Positions 53,901 through 60,977 of a stretch of DNA of 64,000 nucleotides are shown here, piece by piece. Source of the DNA: Chrysopilus asiliformis (lineage: Eukaryota > Arthropoda > Insecta > Diptera > Rhagionidae); the NCBI GenBank assembly GCA_964034945.1, contig OZ035962.1:26285530-26349529 (forward strand), given 5' to 3'. Below the pieces are notes generated by a model. That model saw nothing but the letters and a program-made list of their open reading frames with translations, was not told the DNA's origin and searched no databases. The position numbers were made by a program, and so were the translations under genes. The stretch's first letter is position 1. Each line of letters starts with the position of its first letter.

Positions 53901-56900
53901 TACAGCAAAAACAAAACAATTTTTGCATAGTTTAAAGAAATGTTTACAAAATTCTTTTTTTTATTTCTATTTTGCTCAATCGAATTACAGATAGCAAGTC
54001 TTAAACTAAAATTTAAAAAAAAACCATTTACTAGGAATTATAGTTTTTCCTAAATAACTAACATTTTTGAAAATCAAATCAATTTTTGAAAAAAATATTT
54101 TTTGATACTAAAAAAGTAATTTTTTTTTTCGTTTGTTTGAAGAAAGCACAGTTTTGCACTTTGAAAAGCTTACAACGCTAATTGCTTGAATAGATTTTAT
54201 TTAATTATTTCATTTTAATTTTTTAAATATTCAATGTTCAATTACGTTTTAAAATTTTTTGTTTGTTGTGTTTTATTTTGATTTTCTATATATTTAGGTT
54301 AAGGTACTGAATAAATGAATTTTTCATCACATAGAGAAAATTTTTGCCAAAAGTTTTTCATTTAACTGAAAATAATAATATTAGGCTAAAAAGTTGTTGT
54401 AATATATTAAATAAAATTCATTTATTCAGTTGTCTGCTCCCCTGTTTTATGAATAATTCTCGATTTGTCAGGCTTTTAAACCCCGCCGAAATTTTTAATA
54501 AAATACTATATAAAATAATTCTTTATTAATTTTATTTAAAAAAAAAACTACAAACAAAAAATGTTATAAAACTGCAATTATTGCTATAAAAAACCAAATT
54601 TTGAAAAAATTTGTGTGAACATACATTTTTATTAAAAGAAAATCTAAGTTATCTTTCATCAATTGAACGAAAATCTAAAGAAACTTTCATTTTAATATAT
54701 TTTTTGTTATGAATTCATTTTTGAGTATTTTATGAAATCGAATTTAAATTTTGTTTTTGTTTTTGCGTTATATTGCTTTTAGTTTTATTTTTTAAGTTAG
54801 CTGTCCATGGAATATTAATTGAAACATCTTTTACACAAAATTTGTGTCATCTCGTATGTTTTAAATGTCCATAAAAATATGGGAGTTGGTACAAATTTCG
54901 TGTAAAAGATCTTGATAAATAAACGTTTATGCATATAAATCCTTAAATTTTTAACCGTGTACCATCCCAAATTCTGCATATTATCACTGAAATACACAGA
55001 AACTCGAATTTTTTCATATAAAAACGCGGTAACAAATTCATATTCCGAGAACTTTTGCGAAGTAAACTGGTTCTGTGATAGATGAATAAGATTTAAATCG
55101 GTTCAGTGCATCAAAAGATATGAAGACATAGGCTTTAACACGTTCATGACATCGTGTACCACTGGTGGTACATGTACAGTTTTTTAAAACCGCGCGAGTA
55201 AATAGTGCGGTAGTTTTTTTGTGGAAGTAATATAATAACACGCACCGTGTACCATCGATGGCGCACAACCGCCAGAAAACAAATCGCTAGTGTACCACCC
55301 GTGGTACACGATGTCCAAATGTAAAAAAAGTTGAAAAAGCAAATGTCACGAACGTGTTAAAGTGGGGCGATCGTGAATTTTTTTGCACTAAAACATTTCT
55401 TCCATTATTTTCAACCGAAGGACGAAAACGGGATTAAAATCGGTTCAGTGGATCAGAATATGCCAGGAGAGCGGATCGGTATTATATAGCTTAGTGGTTC
55501 CCAAACTTTTTCAGTTGACGCCCCCCTTGAACACTTATCAAACAGCTGACGTCCCCCCTTTTTTTGAAAACCTGTCAAACCTCCGTGGTTCTATTCTAAT
55601 ATTTTGAGTTAAAAATCCACACACACTTTTACTGTCCATTTCAATTATTTATTTCCCTAGTCTCTATAAAAAAAACTGAAAAAATAGAAAATTAATGGGA
55701 TGGGTGACACTGTTTTTCTTTCACTAAAATCTGAATGTTAGGTCTGATGTTTGATAGAACACAGCGGAGATCGCTTTCCAGATTAAGTCTGCAACGCTGC
55801 TTTGTTTATATTAGACAAGACGAGAACAATGTCTTGAAATGTTAATTTCAAATTTCTTCACGCCTACCGTCCGTAGCTCTAGGCCCCCCAAGGGGGTCGC
55901 GGTTGAAATTGCTTCACGCCGCCCTGGCCGTGGCCCCACGCCCCCAAGGGAGCGCACCCCCCAGTTTGGGAACCATGGATCTAGCTGAATGTCGAAAACA
56001 GCACCGAAATCGGTTGAGTGGATTAAAAGTTAAGAGGGGAGGACAACAAAAGTTAAGAGGGATGGACAACATTCACACAAACTCTCATCCCAAATGCACA
56101 TACCCTCCCGTATACGGTATATTCTCCTGTATAGTTTATGCCCTCCCGTATAGGGTAAAAACCAACGCCTTTAATATAAATTAGAAATGTTTTGAAAACA
56201 ACTCCGACAATTACACGTAAAATATTTATTTCCTGCGTTGATGGCTGTATCTCATACAGTGAAACCTTTATAAGCCGGATTTGCATGGAACTTTGAAAGG
56301 TGTGCGTCTTAGACAGTTTTCCGGCTTATCCAGGTTACGTTATATAAATTTTAGACAAAGGTTGATTGAAGTGAAGCTTAAATTGCGTTTCTCGCAATTC
56401 ACTTAAAACACGGTCATTTACGTTTATGATTATTCCCTGACAAGCAGCTAACAAATTCTTTAATTCAGTGTTTTATTTGTAAGTATCTTTTAGTTTTTGT
56501 CTAGTTTTCGTTATTAAGAAAATTAATTATCAGCAAATTAATCAACTAACACATACATACTGACTATGTATGCTTTTCTATTAAACACATTTGTTTTTCT
56601 TTAACATAATTTTAACATATAACAATATTTACTAAAATTTATTTAGAACTAAAACGAACAGAAAAATGAATAATTCTTTATGAAAAACACCAGCAAATGA
56701 TTTTGCACTGGGATGGATACTAATTATACTATATTATTAGTTTTTTTTTAAATTTCACACATTTAACCACACCAATCGTCTCACCAATGCAAATCACCAG
56801 TGTGAGATTAGCATTCAGTTGGAAAAAAATATATATTTATTATATAGAAAAATATCATAATGAGATAATCTAACTTAATAATTGAGTGAACACTTTGCGC

Positions 56901-59900
56901 TTTTGCATACACGTTTTAAACAAATTCACCAGAGAAATCCAAAAGGAAATATTAATTTTATTTGCCCCAAGAAATTCGTATATTTTTTATTACTGATTTT
57001 AAAATTTTTCAATAATTTTTTATCATAAAATTACAGAAAAATTAGAGGAAAAAAAAGATAAATTTTTTTCAGTTTTCTTATTGCACACGCTTTCAGTTCA
57101 TTCATTTCATGAGCCTTTTTTCAAATTTTTCAACAAACAGTATGATTTTATTAGTTTTGAATTCCAATTTTTTCAATTGTAAATATCGAAACATAAGACT
57201 GATTTTTTTTAAAGAGATTTTTTCTATTTGAAAAGGGCTAACTTATCCTGAATGTAAAAAATAATTAATTTTGCAAAGGAGGAATCTCTTTAAAAGCTGA
57301 GCACCTGTGAATAATTAAGAGTCAATTAGACTTTAGAAATGAAATGAAAATGGGCCAAACTTTGTACCATCGCCCAGTTTTTTTTCCAACTTTCCTATAG
57401 ATTTTCTTCTTTATATAAAAAAAAGTTCTTCAATTAATTGAAATTTTTTTTTTTGTGTATTTTCTTTCGTTACTTTTTTTTTAATTTTATTCAACAAATT
57501 CAATTTAAGTTACTTTTGAATCCACTATTTTATTTATTTCTTTATTTTGACTCCTTTAAGACAATCAAGCAGAGGAAATTTTATTACAAAACACTTAAAT
57601 TGAATTAAAACATATGCCTTTAAGGACATTCAATTGTGCTTATTAGATAATGTTGGATAAACATGTCCGTACGTTTGAACTTAACTAAATCACTTAAGAT
57701 GCAATGCAATTTCCTATAATGTGTCGTCATTAAGTAGGGAAATATACTTGAAATTGAGTTCAAGATGAATGCAAGGATAAAGAGAAATGTTCTTAGTGTG
57801 ATGTTAATGGGTTAAACAAGTGTTTACAGTAGAGCACTTATACAAAAATATGATATTTATCAACAATATTGACATTTTTTTTTTAAAAAGTTTCTTATTC
57901 AGAGCACTTGAGAGATGAAAAAATTCGATAACTCTTTTAAAAGGTTGTGAACATTTTTATTTCAATTTCAATCGTTAAATTTAAAAGACTTTAATATTGA
58001 ATAAAGCATTCAATACTATTGCTAAGCACACCCCCCCCCCCCTTCTTTTAAAAAAAAGCTTTTATTTAGCTTGATTTTTTGTCTGTTTGTTTGTCAGAGT
58101 CAAATCTTGTAATCAAATTTTGAAGCACTTCCAAATCGAACTAACAAATTGAGGTTTTAATTGAAAGTGCTTAGCAAAATATTCATAAATTTGATTCTCG
58201 AACCTCGGGAAAAACCAAAATGGCGGATATATAAAAGATATATGGAGCTTTTTAGAAATTTCGGTGAGAACTTGTATGTTGCGAAAAGTTCTGTAGTAAC
58301 AAAAACATAAAAGCGACATGAGCGAGCATTTCAGCTCAATCGGTCAAACAATTTTCAAGGGCTTTTGAAAGCAAGTAGTTTTGTAGATATAGCTTTTGAA
58401 CACGAGTGGTTTTGGAAATAGAGCTTTTGACGGCGAATGGTTTTGGAGATAAAGCTTTTGAAAGCTGATAGTTTTCAAGTCAGGGCTTTTGAAAGCCAGT
58501 GGTTTTTGAATATAAAATTTTGAGAGTTTTGCTCCAACGATTTAAAACATCGTAATACTTATGGAAAATTCTACGATTTGGAACACAACACATTGATTGA
58601 TGTCAAAGTTATTAATTTTCTTTATTAGAACGTTTTTACCTTCTTCGCGTATGGAATTGAAAAAAAAGTTCATACGCTTTGAAAATAATATAGTTTTCCA
58701 GGTTGTACAAAATTAAGATAGAAGTAAACTTTAGTTATTGCACCGAAAAAGATAAAAAGTAACGACACAATATTACAAATTACAACATTATATTTTTTTC
58801 ACATCGCCGCCACGTACAATGTTTTTACACACAATATTTCATTTTAATCACACAAAAATTTTTATTTTCATCATGAATAATTTGCAAATTGCAAAAAAGA
58901 TTATATCCATTCAGAACATCAAAACATAATTGGTAAATTCTATTTAAAAAAAATAATTAAAATACGACTAATAATACCAATTAAAAAAAAAATAACAGAA
59001 GAGTTCTAAATTTAAATAAAATTACAATAATTTGAAATGGAGTAAGCAAATATTTAAAAAAAAAATGACACTAAAAGCCTCCAAATTCGAGAACCGGTAA
59101 CTACACGTTTTGTATAGGAGTTTTTTGGTTATGTGCAGGAAATGATCGATTGGATGTCCTACCTGTCCGTTGTATCGACATTGGCCTTCGTAGTATTCTT
59201 CGCCGTTGGACCCGGATCAATACCCTGGATGATAACTGCCGAGCTATTCTCACAGGGCCCACGACCAAGTGCTATGGCAATAGCCGTTTTAGTCAATTGG
59301 ATGGCAAATTTCGTTGTTGGAATTGGTTTCCCAAGTTTGAAGGTAATTTTCACATTTTTTGAAAAGAAAACAAAACATAGTTGCCTTAAGAACTAAACAG
59401 AATGGGAGCGCTATCGCCACCGACTTGACACAATGGTAAGCGTCAGCGGCTGGCGTCACTAAAGGATTACCGTCACGTTGAGTTCAAAGTTAGTGGAGCG
59501 CAATTGAAGTTGTTGATCTGTCAACATCAATTTACGCTCCATTTGTGTAAAAAAAAATGACGCGGACGCCCGCTGTTGACGCTTGTATTCTGTTTAGCTC
59601 TTTAGTTGATTTTTTTTACAAAATATAATAAATTCAAGGCATTTTGATACTCAGACAATTTTGACTTGTCCCGTATTTTGATTAGGGTCTATCCATACAA
59701 TACGTCACACTAATTTGGGGGGTTTCGGACGCTCCGCCCATCGTCACTCTGTTTCATGAATTTTTTATTTTGAATTTTATGTTGCCACAGTCACACACAC
59801 TAACGCATATCGCTCCTTTCCCATAAAAATGTGACGTATTTTATATGCATACCTTTAATAGTTTCTCCATTTAAAAAAAATCTAAATCTTAAAAAAACTT

Positions 59901-60421
59901 TTTTAATTTCTTTTTAGACTGCATTGGAGAATTATACATTTTTGCCATTTAGCGTATTTCTAGCCATTTTTTGGATATTCACATATAAAAAGGTTCCTGA
60001 GACCAAAAATAAAACATTCGAAGAGATTTTGGCGCTCTTTAGGCAGGGTAATGGGAGGTAAGCAAATTAAAGAGTTTTTTTTTCGTTATTTGTATAAAAA
60101 AATTATAATATTTAGGAGAAATTGAATAATAAAAGGTGCTAATTACGAAATTAGTTAACATAACCATGTAAAATTTATGTGCTGTGATTGTTTTTTTTTA
60201 TATTCAATACATTTAAAATCGTCCCATGATGATCTCGTCTTCTGCAATTAAGGATTTAATCAATACTTTTTCAGATATTTCATGCATTGCAATATAAGGC
60301 GTAAATTTATTTAAGTAAATTTTTTTTTGCTAGGTTACGTTTTCTTAGCGCAAATGGTGTTAAAGTTATGTCTACTCTACACTCTCCCCGAATCCAGACA
60401 GTGATTCGCCTGCCAGTTTAG
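26820..60421 (+). CDS. Glut1: Glut1: facilitative glucose transporter with N-terminal coiled-coil extension (whole gene span, spliced)
   Basis: Spliced gene of 12 firm coding exons plus one likely terminal exon. Joining the exons gives about 707 codons up to 60057 and about 731 if the terminal exon is right. Residues 1-239 form a Pro/Ser-rich head and a coiled coil; residues 240 onward form a class I sugar transporter of the major facilitator superfamily. Visible family motifs, numbered in the joined protein: NKFGRKGG near 322-328 (loop 2-3), PESPRYL 441-447 (end of helix 6), [14 protein letters not shown] 515-528 (helix 7), DRTGRR 563-568 (loop 8-9), GPGSIPW 617-623 (helix 10) and VPETK 687-691 (after helix 12). 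These are the standard GLUT signatures, so the product should move glucose down its gradient across the plasma membrane. Drosophila Glut1 is also known to have many isoforms. Intron phases agree at every junction. The span also covers introns full of mobile DNA. Confidence 0.93.
27560..28180. repeat. Dispersed repeat family R640, copy 2, with a 12-bp microsatellite
   Basis: Same block order as the 9.5 kb copy. At about 27693-27800 the CTGTCTG site is expanded into a GTCTGTTTGATG array. A chance ORF through it ([12 protein letters not shown]) is not a gene. Lies in the first Glut1 intron. Confidence 0.6.
28853..28969 (+). CDS. Glut1: Glut1 coding exon 2 (disordered head)
   Basis: Bounded by the acceptor atgatgcag and the donor GATG|GTAATT. 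It enters with two bases and leaves in phase 1, matching both neighbours. The codons read [15 protein letters not shown] and on to [11 protein letters not shown], a serine/proline-rich acidic stretch without a known domain. The exon is visible as a GC-richer island of 117 bases inside a very AT-rich intron. It is too short to be found as a free-standing ORF. Confidence 0.75.
29365..29562. mobile_element. Near-perfect foldback element, 82-bp arms
   Basis: Left arm 29365-29446 and right arm 29480-29562 are reverse complements except for one A/T-run indel. The 33-base loop itself contains two copies of AAAGCTTT. Flanking cgta/cgtat on both sides may extend the symmetry. It looks like a recently inserted foldback MITE. 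Confidence 0.8.
29785..31191 (+). mobile_element. 5'-truncated non-LTR retrotransposon (reverse transcriptase), inactive
   Basis: The frame is open from after a TAG at 29782 to a TAG at 31123-31125 (about 446 codons). Reverse transcriptase blocks appear in order: [25 protein letters not shown], motif A as [13 protein letters not shown], motif [20 protein letters not shown], motif [11 protein letters not shown], then [11 protein letters not shown] and a C-terminal [18 protein letters not shown]. This is the Jockey/CR1/I type of LINE; the clade is not decided. The endonuclease and ORF1 are missing. Motif A has Gly (codon GGC) where the catalytic Asp should be, so the copy is dead. The 3' end is a (TAAA)n tail at about 31173-31191. 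Confidence 0.9.
31541..31697 (+). CDS. Glut1: Glut1 coding exon 3 (basic head, start of coiled coil)
   Basis: Acceptor aaatgaaag|AC and donor CTTGA|GTATGT. It enters in phase 1 (completing GAC) and leaves in phase 2. The codons read [20 protein letters not shown], then a basic [13 protein letters not shown] stretch, and end in EATLRQLLL, where the heptad pattern of the coiled coil begins. The polypyrimidine tract before the acceptor is poor, so this exon may be spliced in only some transcripts. It lies 350 bases after the tail of the retrotransposon at 29.8-31.2 kb. Confidence 0.75.
33060..33480 (+). mobile_element. Helitron-like (DINE-type) repeat with tetranucleotide tract
   Basis: The order is: unique AT-rich part, the phrase TCTCTAGCTCAATCCGTGCG, a (CAGA)n/(CGGA)n tract at 33293-33350, then an end reading AGTTAGTATACCCTTTCG ... 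ACGGGTATAAAAA. This order and the terminal phrase resemble DINE-1/Helentron repeats of Drosophila as I remember them. The left end is not determined. The ORF over it ([10 protein letters not shown]) is the tract, not a gene. Confidence 0.45.
33635..33750. repeat. C18 run followed by an 11-bp minisatellite
   Basis: C-run 33635-33652, then about 8.9 perfect copies of GACCACCCGCC (33653-33750). Because 11 is not a multiple of 3 and the unit holds no stop, all frames stay open, producing several false ORFs on both strands. Confidence 0.95.
33942..34092. mobile_element. GTCCATAAAATACGTCAC family element, copy 2
   Basis: Left CTGTCCATAAAATATGTCAC, right GTGACGTATTACTTATGGAC inverted. Contains a G-run at about 33972-33984. 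Other single ends of the family are at about 1217-1245, 26620-26650 and 43692-43722. Confidence 0.6.
34936..35065. mobile_element. Palindromic MITE, CTGTGGCAAAAGGCAAA ends
   Basis: Left arm CTGTGGCAAAAGGCAAAGCA and the inverted right arm CTGTGGCAAAAAGGCAAAAC share about 58 bases with roughly 80% identity, ending at a small loop near 35000. Confidence 0.72.
36440..36715. mobile_element. MITE with ACACTCAGAAAAATG ends
   Basis: Perfect 15-bp ends at 36441-36455 and 36700-36714. The inside is GC-richer and has a second perfect pair, GGTTAACTCTGACC and GGTCAGAGTTAACC. Chance ORFs on both strands inside it are not genes. Ends resemble the ACACAGAAAAAA type at 8.8 and 9.1 kb. Confidence 0.7.
38215..38771 (+). 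promoter_or_regulatory. Candidate 5' leader / alternative promoter region
   Basis: A stretch of A-rich, T-poor sequence typical of fly 5' leaders runs up to the ATG at 38772. Its base composition changes from the flanking mixed A/T intron DNA. A good initiator-like site, TTCAGTTGCG, lies at about 38630. No clear TATA box or downstream promoter element fits it well. It would drive the MMGTMPP start. The transcription start is not determined. Confidence 0.35.
38772..38794 (+). CDS. Glut1: Candidate alternative Glut1 first coding exon (MMGTMPP)
   Basis: A leader-like A-rich sequence ends in the context tcaaaATGATGG, a good fly start context. It encodes MMGTMPP plus two bases (AG) before the donor AG|GTATAT. 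Phase 2 is exactly what the exon at 48275 needs: AG joins its first T to give Ser and the frame continues [12 protein letters not shown]. This would make a transporter isoform that keeps the coiled coil but lacks the proline-rich head. The call rests on phase, start context and leader character, not on homology. Confidence 0.5.
39700..40100. repeat. 32-bp minisatellite, about 12 diverged copies
   Basis: Unit close to GCATTCTGTTATAAGAAAAG + CTTTTCGTTAAA. The last three or four units keep an exact 32-base period; earlier ones vary. Each unit contains the AAAAGCTTTT palindrome. Confidence 0.85.
41604..42152. mobile_element. hAT-type non-autonomous element, copy 2
   Basis: 13-bp inverted ends TAGGGTGACCATA. 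Flanks CATATGAT (41596-41603) and CATATAAT (42153-42160) match at 7 of 8 bases. Contains the internal motif as TGCGCCGCAAG at about 41943 and TGCGCCACAGG at about 42002, the same family as the 23.4 kb copy. Confidence 0.88.
48275..48440 (+). CDS. Glut1: Glut1 coiled-coil exon 4
   Basis: Acceptor attattacag|T and donor TCTGAG|GTATTT. It enters with one base, which completes Asp after exon 3 or Ser after the 38772 exon, and leaves in phase 0. It reads [20 protein letters not shown] and on through [16 protein letters not shown] to SCQSEVSE. The spacing of Leu, Val and Ile is that of a heptad coiled coil, and there is no membrane segment. The frame is open for 106 bases upstream of the acceptor, but that part is AT-rich and not protein-like. 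A remnant of a hAT-type element begins only about 30 bases after the donor. Confidence 0.88.
48471..48800. mobile_element. Degraded copy of the TAGGGTGACCATA hAT family beside a Glut1 exon
   Basis: The left end reads TTAGAGTTATCATATTTTCT, aligning with the terminus at 41604 including the later CCGGG block. Internal motifs GAGCCGCAGG (about 48575) and TGCGCCTCAGG (about 48724) follow. No right end found, so the end given is approximate. Confidence 0.5.
49177..49314 (+). CDS. Glut1: Glut1 coiled-coil exon 5
   Basis: Acceptor tttttttag|GTT and donor GAACAA|GTTTGT. It is 46 codons long, phase 0 at both ends: [20 protein letters not shown], then [26 protein letters not shown]. It continues the coiled coil and ends in a basic cluster just before the first membrane helix encoded at 49655. 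The donor is weak for a fly. If it is not used, translation runs 16 more codons to a stop at 49363-49365, which lies inside an AATAAA signal (see the alternative end). Confidence 0.87.
49315..49366 (+). CDS. Glut1: Possible alternative C-terminus and poly(A) end of a coiled-coil-only isoform
   Basis: Read-through of the weak donor after 49314 adds 16 residues ([16 protein letters not shown]) and stops at TAA 49363-49365. The hexamer AATAAA occupies 49361-49366 and overlaps that stop. The next 70 bases are T-rich with G/T clusters, as expected downstream of a cleavage site. This would give a cytosolic protein with head and coiled coil but no transporter. Overlap of stop and hexamer is seen; use of the site is inferred. 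Confidence 0.4.
49655..49911 (+). CDS. Glut1: Glut1 transporter exon: helices 1-2
   Basis: Acceptor aacttgcag|GGT and donor GGGAG|GTAATT; leaves in phase 2. It encodes helix 1 ([20 protein letters not shown]), the first outer loop with [20 protein letters not shown], helix 2 ([20 protein letters not shown]) and the start of the conserved loop NKFGR. The sequence is at family identity for an insect Glut1. The outer loop lacks an obvious N-glycosylation sequon of the mammalian kind. An upstream ATG at 49565 is in frame, but it lies in intron-like DNA and is unlikely to be a start. Confidence 0.95.
50020..50144 (+). CDS. Glut1: Glut1 transporter exon: helices 3-4
   Basis: Acceptor aatttacag|G and donor TGCG|GTATGT, phase 2 in and phase 1 out. 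It reads [20 protein letters not shown], then [21 protein letters not shown]. The arginine of [10 protein letters not shown] is part of the conserved helix-4 region of sugar porters. It is too short for an ORF caller but certain from homology and phase. Confidence 0.95.
50426..50704 (+). CDS. Glut1: Glut1 transporter exon: helices 4-6 and PESPRYL motif
   Basis: Acceptor tcttttttag|GT and donor AAAAG|GTGAGT. It starts [20 protein letters not shown], which contains the conserved YISEIAP and LRG elements of helix 4 and its loop. It goes on through helices 5 and 6 ([20 protein letters not shown] and [19 protein letters not shown]) and ends [26 protein letters not shown] is the sugar transporter signature closing the N-terminal half. 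Leaves in phase 1. Confidence 0.96.
50801..50943. mobile_element. Small MITE with GGGTCGTTTACAT ends in a Glut1 intron
   Basis: AGGGGTCGTTTACATCTGAC at left against AAGGGATCGTTTACATTTGC inverted from the right. It fills much of the short intron between 50704 and 51059. Confidence 0.6.
51059..51336 (+). CDS. Glut1: Glut1 transporter exon: central loop, helix 7, start of helix 8
   Basis: Acceptor ttattttgcag|CT and donor ATTATG|GTATGA. It opens with the large charged cytosolic loop [20 protein letters not shown] and then [13 protein letters not shown]. Helix 7 carries [15 protein letters not shown]: the QQxSG and INAVFYYS residues line the glucose site in GLUTs. Human class I proteins have QQLSG here; the Phe is what I expect for fly Glut1. 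The exon ends in [11 protein letters not shown] in phase 0. Confidence 0.96.
51553..52095. repeat. GACCGAAGGTCAG repeat, copy in a Glut1 intron
   Basis: Begins GCGACCGAAGGTCAG and ends GCCGAAGCCGATTAAGCGGTCGGAC, with many GGCCGAAG words between. The ends are weak inverted repeats (GTCCGACCG). A short copy of the same words is at 29095-29165. Confidence 0.45.
52290..52412 (+). CDS. Glut1: Glut1 transporter exon: helices 8-9, ending at a GC donor
   Basis: Acceptor ttatgatctcag|GTT. It has 41 codons, phase 0 both ends: [20 protein letters not shown], then [27 protein letters not shown] is the second-half copy of the conserved GRR loop. The exon must end at AAG (52412) because the next residues EMIDWMSY come from 59139, and the donor there is AAG|GCAAGT, a GC donor with otherwise perfect consensus. 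Confidence 0.95.
53117..53250. mobile_element. Small MITE with GCCGTTTGCRC ends
   Basis: CTTAGGCCCGTTTGCGCG at left, CTAAGTGCCGTTTGCACC inverted at right. A one-sided relative starts near 51450 (GGGTCCGTTTGCACGTACTA). Confidence 0.5.
53332..53438. mobile_element. Small MITE with TAGGCCCTA ends
   Basis: TAGGCCCTATCACAGAATAC at left against TAGGCCCTATTCCAGAATCC inverted from the right, plus CGTATCG. 107 bases. The centre (TTGTTGTTGGTATAAAACA) matches that of the 1.04 kb element. A one-sided relative starts at 18068 (GGCCCTATTCAGAAACTCGA). Confidence 0.65.
53482..53578. mobile_element. Small palindromic element
   Basis: Inner perfect 14-bp arms GAATTCTCACTAGT (53503-53516) and ACTAGTGAGAATTC (53544-53557). 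Outer ATTATTC/GAATAAT pairs extend it to about 97 bases. Confidence 0.5.
55139..55356. mobile_element. piggyBac-type MITE with TTAA target duplications
   Basis: TTAA flanks both ends (55135-55138 and 55357-55360). Terminal inverted repeats are CACGTTCATGACAT and its complement with one mismatch. Subterminal inverted copies of CATCGTGTACCAC follow, each itself palindromic. 218 bases, no coding. TTAA duplication is the piggyBac signature, although the CAC terminus differs from the usual CCC. Confidence 0.8.
55492..55978. mobile_element. hAT-like MITE with GGTTCCCAAACT ends
   Basis: Left end TAGTGGTTCCCAAACT and right end AGTTTGGGAACCATGG are inverted repeats. Flanks ATATAGCT and ATCTAGCT match at 7 of 8, as for hAT. 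The interior has C-rich GCCCCCC blocks. GGTTCCCAAACT-like ends are common among hAT elements. Confidence 0.72.
58360..58515. repeat. Diverged 32-34 bp tandem repeat, about 5 copies
   Basis: Unit close to GCTTTTGAAAGC.AGTGGTTTTGGAGATA. Lies in the long GC-AG intron of Glut1. Confidence 0.7.
59139..59342 (+). CDS. Glut1: Glut1 transporter exon: helices 10-11
   Basis: Acceptor tatgtgcag|GAA and donor TTGAAG|GTAATT, 68 codons, phase 0 both ends. It encodes [40 protein letters not shown], then [35 protein letters not shown] is the helix-10 motif involved in glucose binding, and [11 protein letters not shown] is the conserved loop after it. Shadow frames of this exon produce spurious ORFs on both strands. 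Confidence 0.96.
59393..59597. mobile_element. MITE with CTAAACAGAAT ends
   Basis: CTAAACAGAATGGGAGCG at left and the inverted CTAAACAGAATACAAGCG at right. Lies 50 bases after the Glut1 exon at 59139-59342. Confidence 0.62.
59683..59857. mobile_element. GTCCATAAAATACGTCAC family element, copy 1
   Basis: Left GGGTCTATCCATACAATACGTCAC, right GTGACGTATTTTATATGCAT inverted. 175 bases in the last Glut1 intron. This ATAAAATACGTCAC end is a widespread insect repeat signature. Confidence 0.6.
59918..60057 (+). CDS. Glut1: Glut1 transporter exon: helix 12 and PETK motif
   Basis: Acceptor ttctttttag|ACT. It encodes [40 protein letters not shown] and FRQGNG. VPETK closes the transporter domain as in other GLUTs. 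The donor AG|GTAAGC leaves in phase 2. If the intron is kept, the codon is AGG followed at once by TAA (60059-60061), giving a tail ending RQGNGR. Confidence 0.95.
60349..60421 (+). CDS. Glut1: Likely Glut1 terminal coding exon (short C-terminus)
   Basis: A good acceptor (acgttttcttag) at 60348 opens a GC-richer segment. In the phase left by 60057 it reads [24 protein letters not shown] and stops at TAG 60419-60421. An AATAAA lies at 60652-60657, giving a plausible 3' end before the convergent gene at 60947. The same segment also reads protein-like in another frame from a weaker acceptor at 60370 ([19 protein letters not shown], donor G|GTGCAC), so frame and exact boundary are uncertain. Longer Drosophila C-terminal exons were not found in this window. 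Confidence 0.45.
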
Positions 60422-60946
60422 GTGCACTTTTAAATGTTTTTATTTCTTTTGTTTTTTGTTTGTTTAGGGTCGTATCTAGTAATTTAATTTTATCGTACAC
60501 GTATACAAATCGAACTAACGAAATGAAAAAGATTCGGAAAAGAATTATCAGCATATATTGGAAACTCTAGGAAAAACAAAATGGCGACTTGTAGACTATT
60601 TGTCTCGCTGTAAAAATTTTTTTTTTAATATATTTTTAGTACATTTTTGAAAATAAAAGTTTTTAATGTTTTCAATGATTGTTTTTGTAAATATTTTTTT
60701 GGTGAATGGATTTATCTTAAAATTCCGGCCTACGATATTGTTCTTATATTATATATTGCATATTTTATATCGTAATGGTTTGTAGCATCCGCCTGGAAAA
60801 GAAATTTACTAATAGAAAGAAAAAAAAATATCAATGAATGAGGCACTTATCCGAAGGTTTGTTCATGTGTTCATCACGGGTCCGTCCGTTGTGTTTCTGA
60901 TCTTCTGATCGTCGTCCGTCTTGCCGTCTAAACCCTTGCGTCGAAG

Positions 60947-60977
60947 TCACTCAGGAGTATTCAGTGCTATTAGGAAC
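60947..60977 (-). CDS. Exon 5 of the 95-residue gene (stop)
   Basis: Minus-strand acceptor tctagattttag|G, phase 2. Completes Arg and reads FLIALNTPE then TGA at 60949-60947. The 3' untranslated part must end before about 60.7 kb, where the Glut1 3' region begins; I saw no clear minus-strand AATAAA close by. Confidence 0.6.

Larger units (their letters stand above)
52413..59138 (+). other. Glut1 GC-AG intron, 6.7 kb
   Basis: Begins GCAAGTATATC and ends TTGGTTATGTGCAG. Carries five or more MITEs at 53.1-56.0 kb, a C-run at 58030-58041 and the 58.4 kb tandem repeat. Boundaries are forced by protein continuity SFLIK|EMIDW. Confidence 0.88.

Noticed and set aside
60372..60554. Minus-strand text ending [18 protein letters not shown] as an alternative last exon of the 95-residue gene
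   Set aside because: Phase would fit, but the acceptor (catttaaaag) has no polypyrimidine tract, and the plus-strand acceptor of the same segment is much better.
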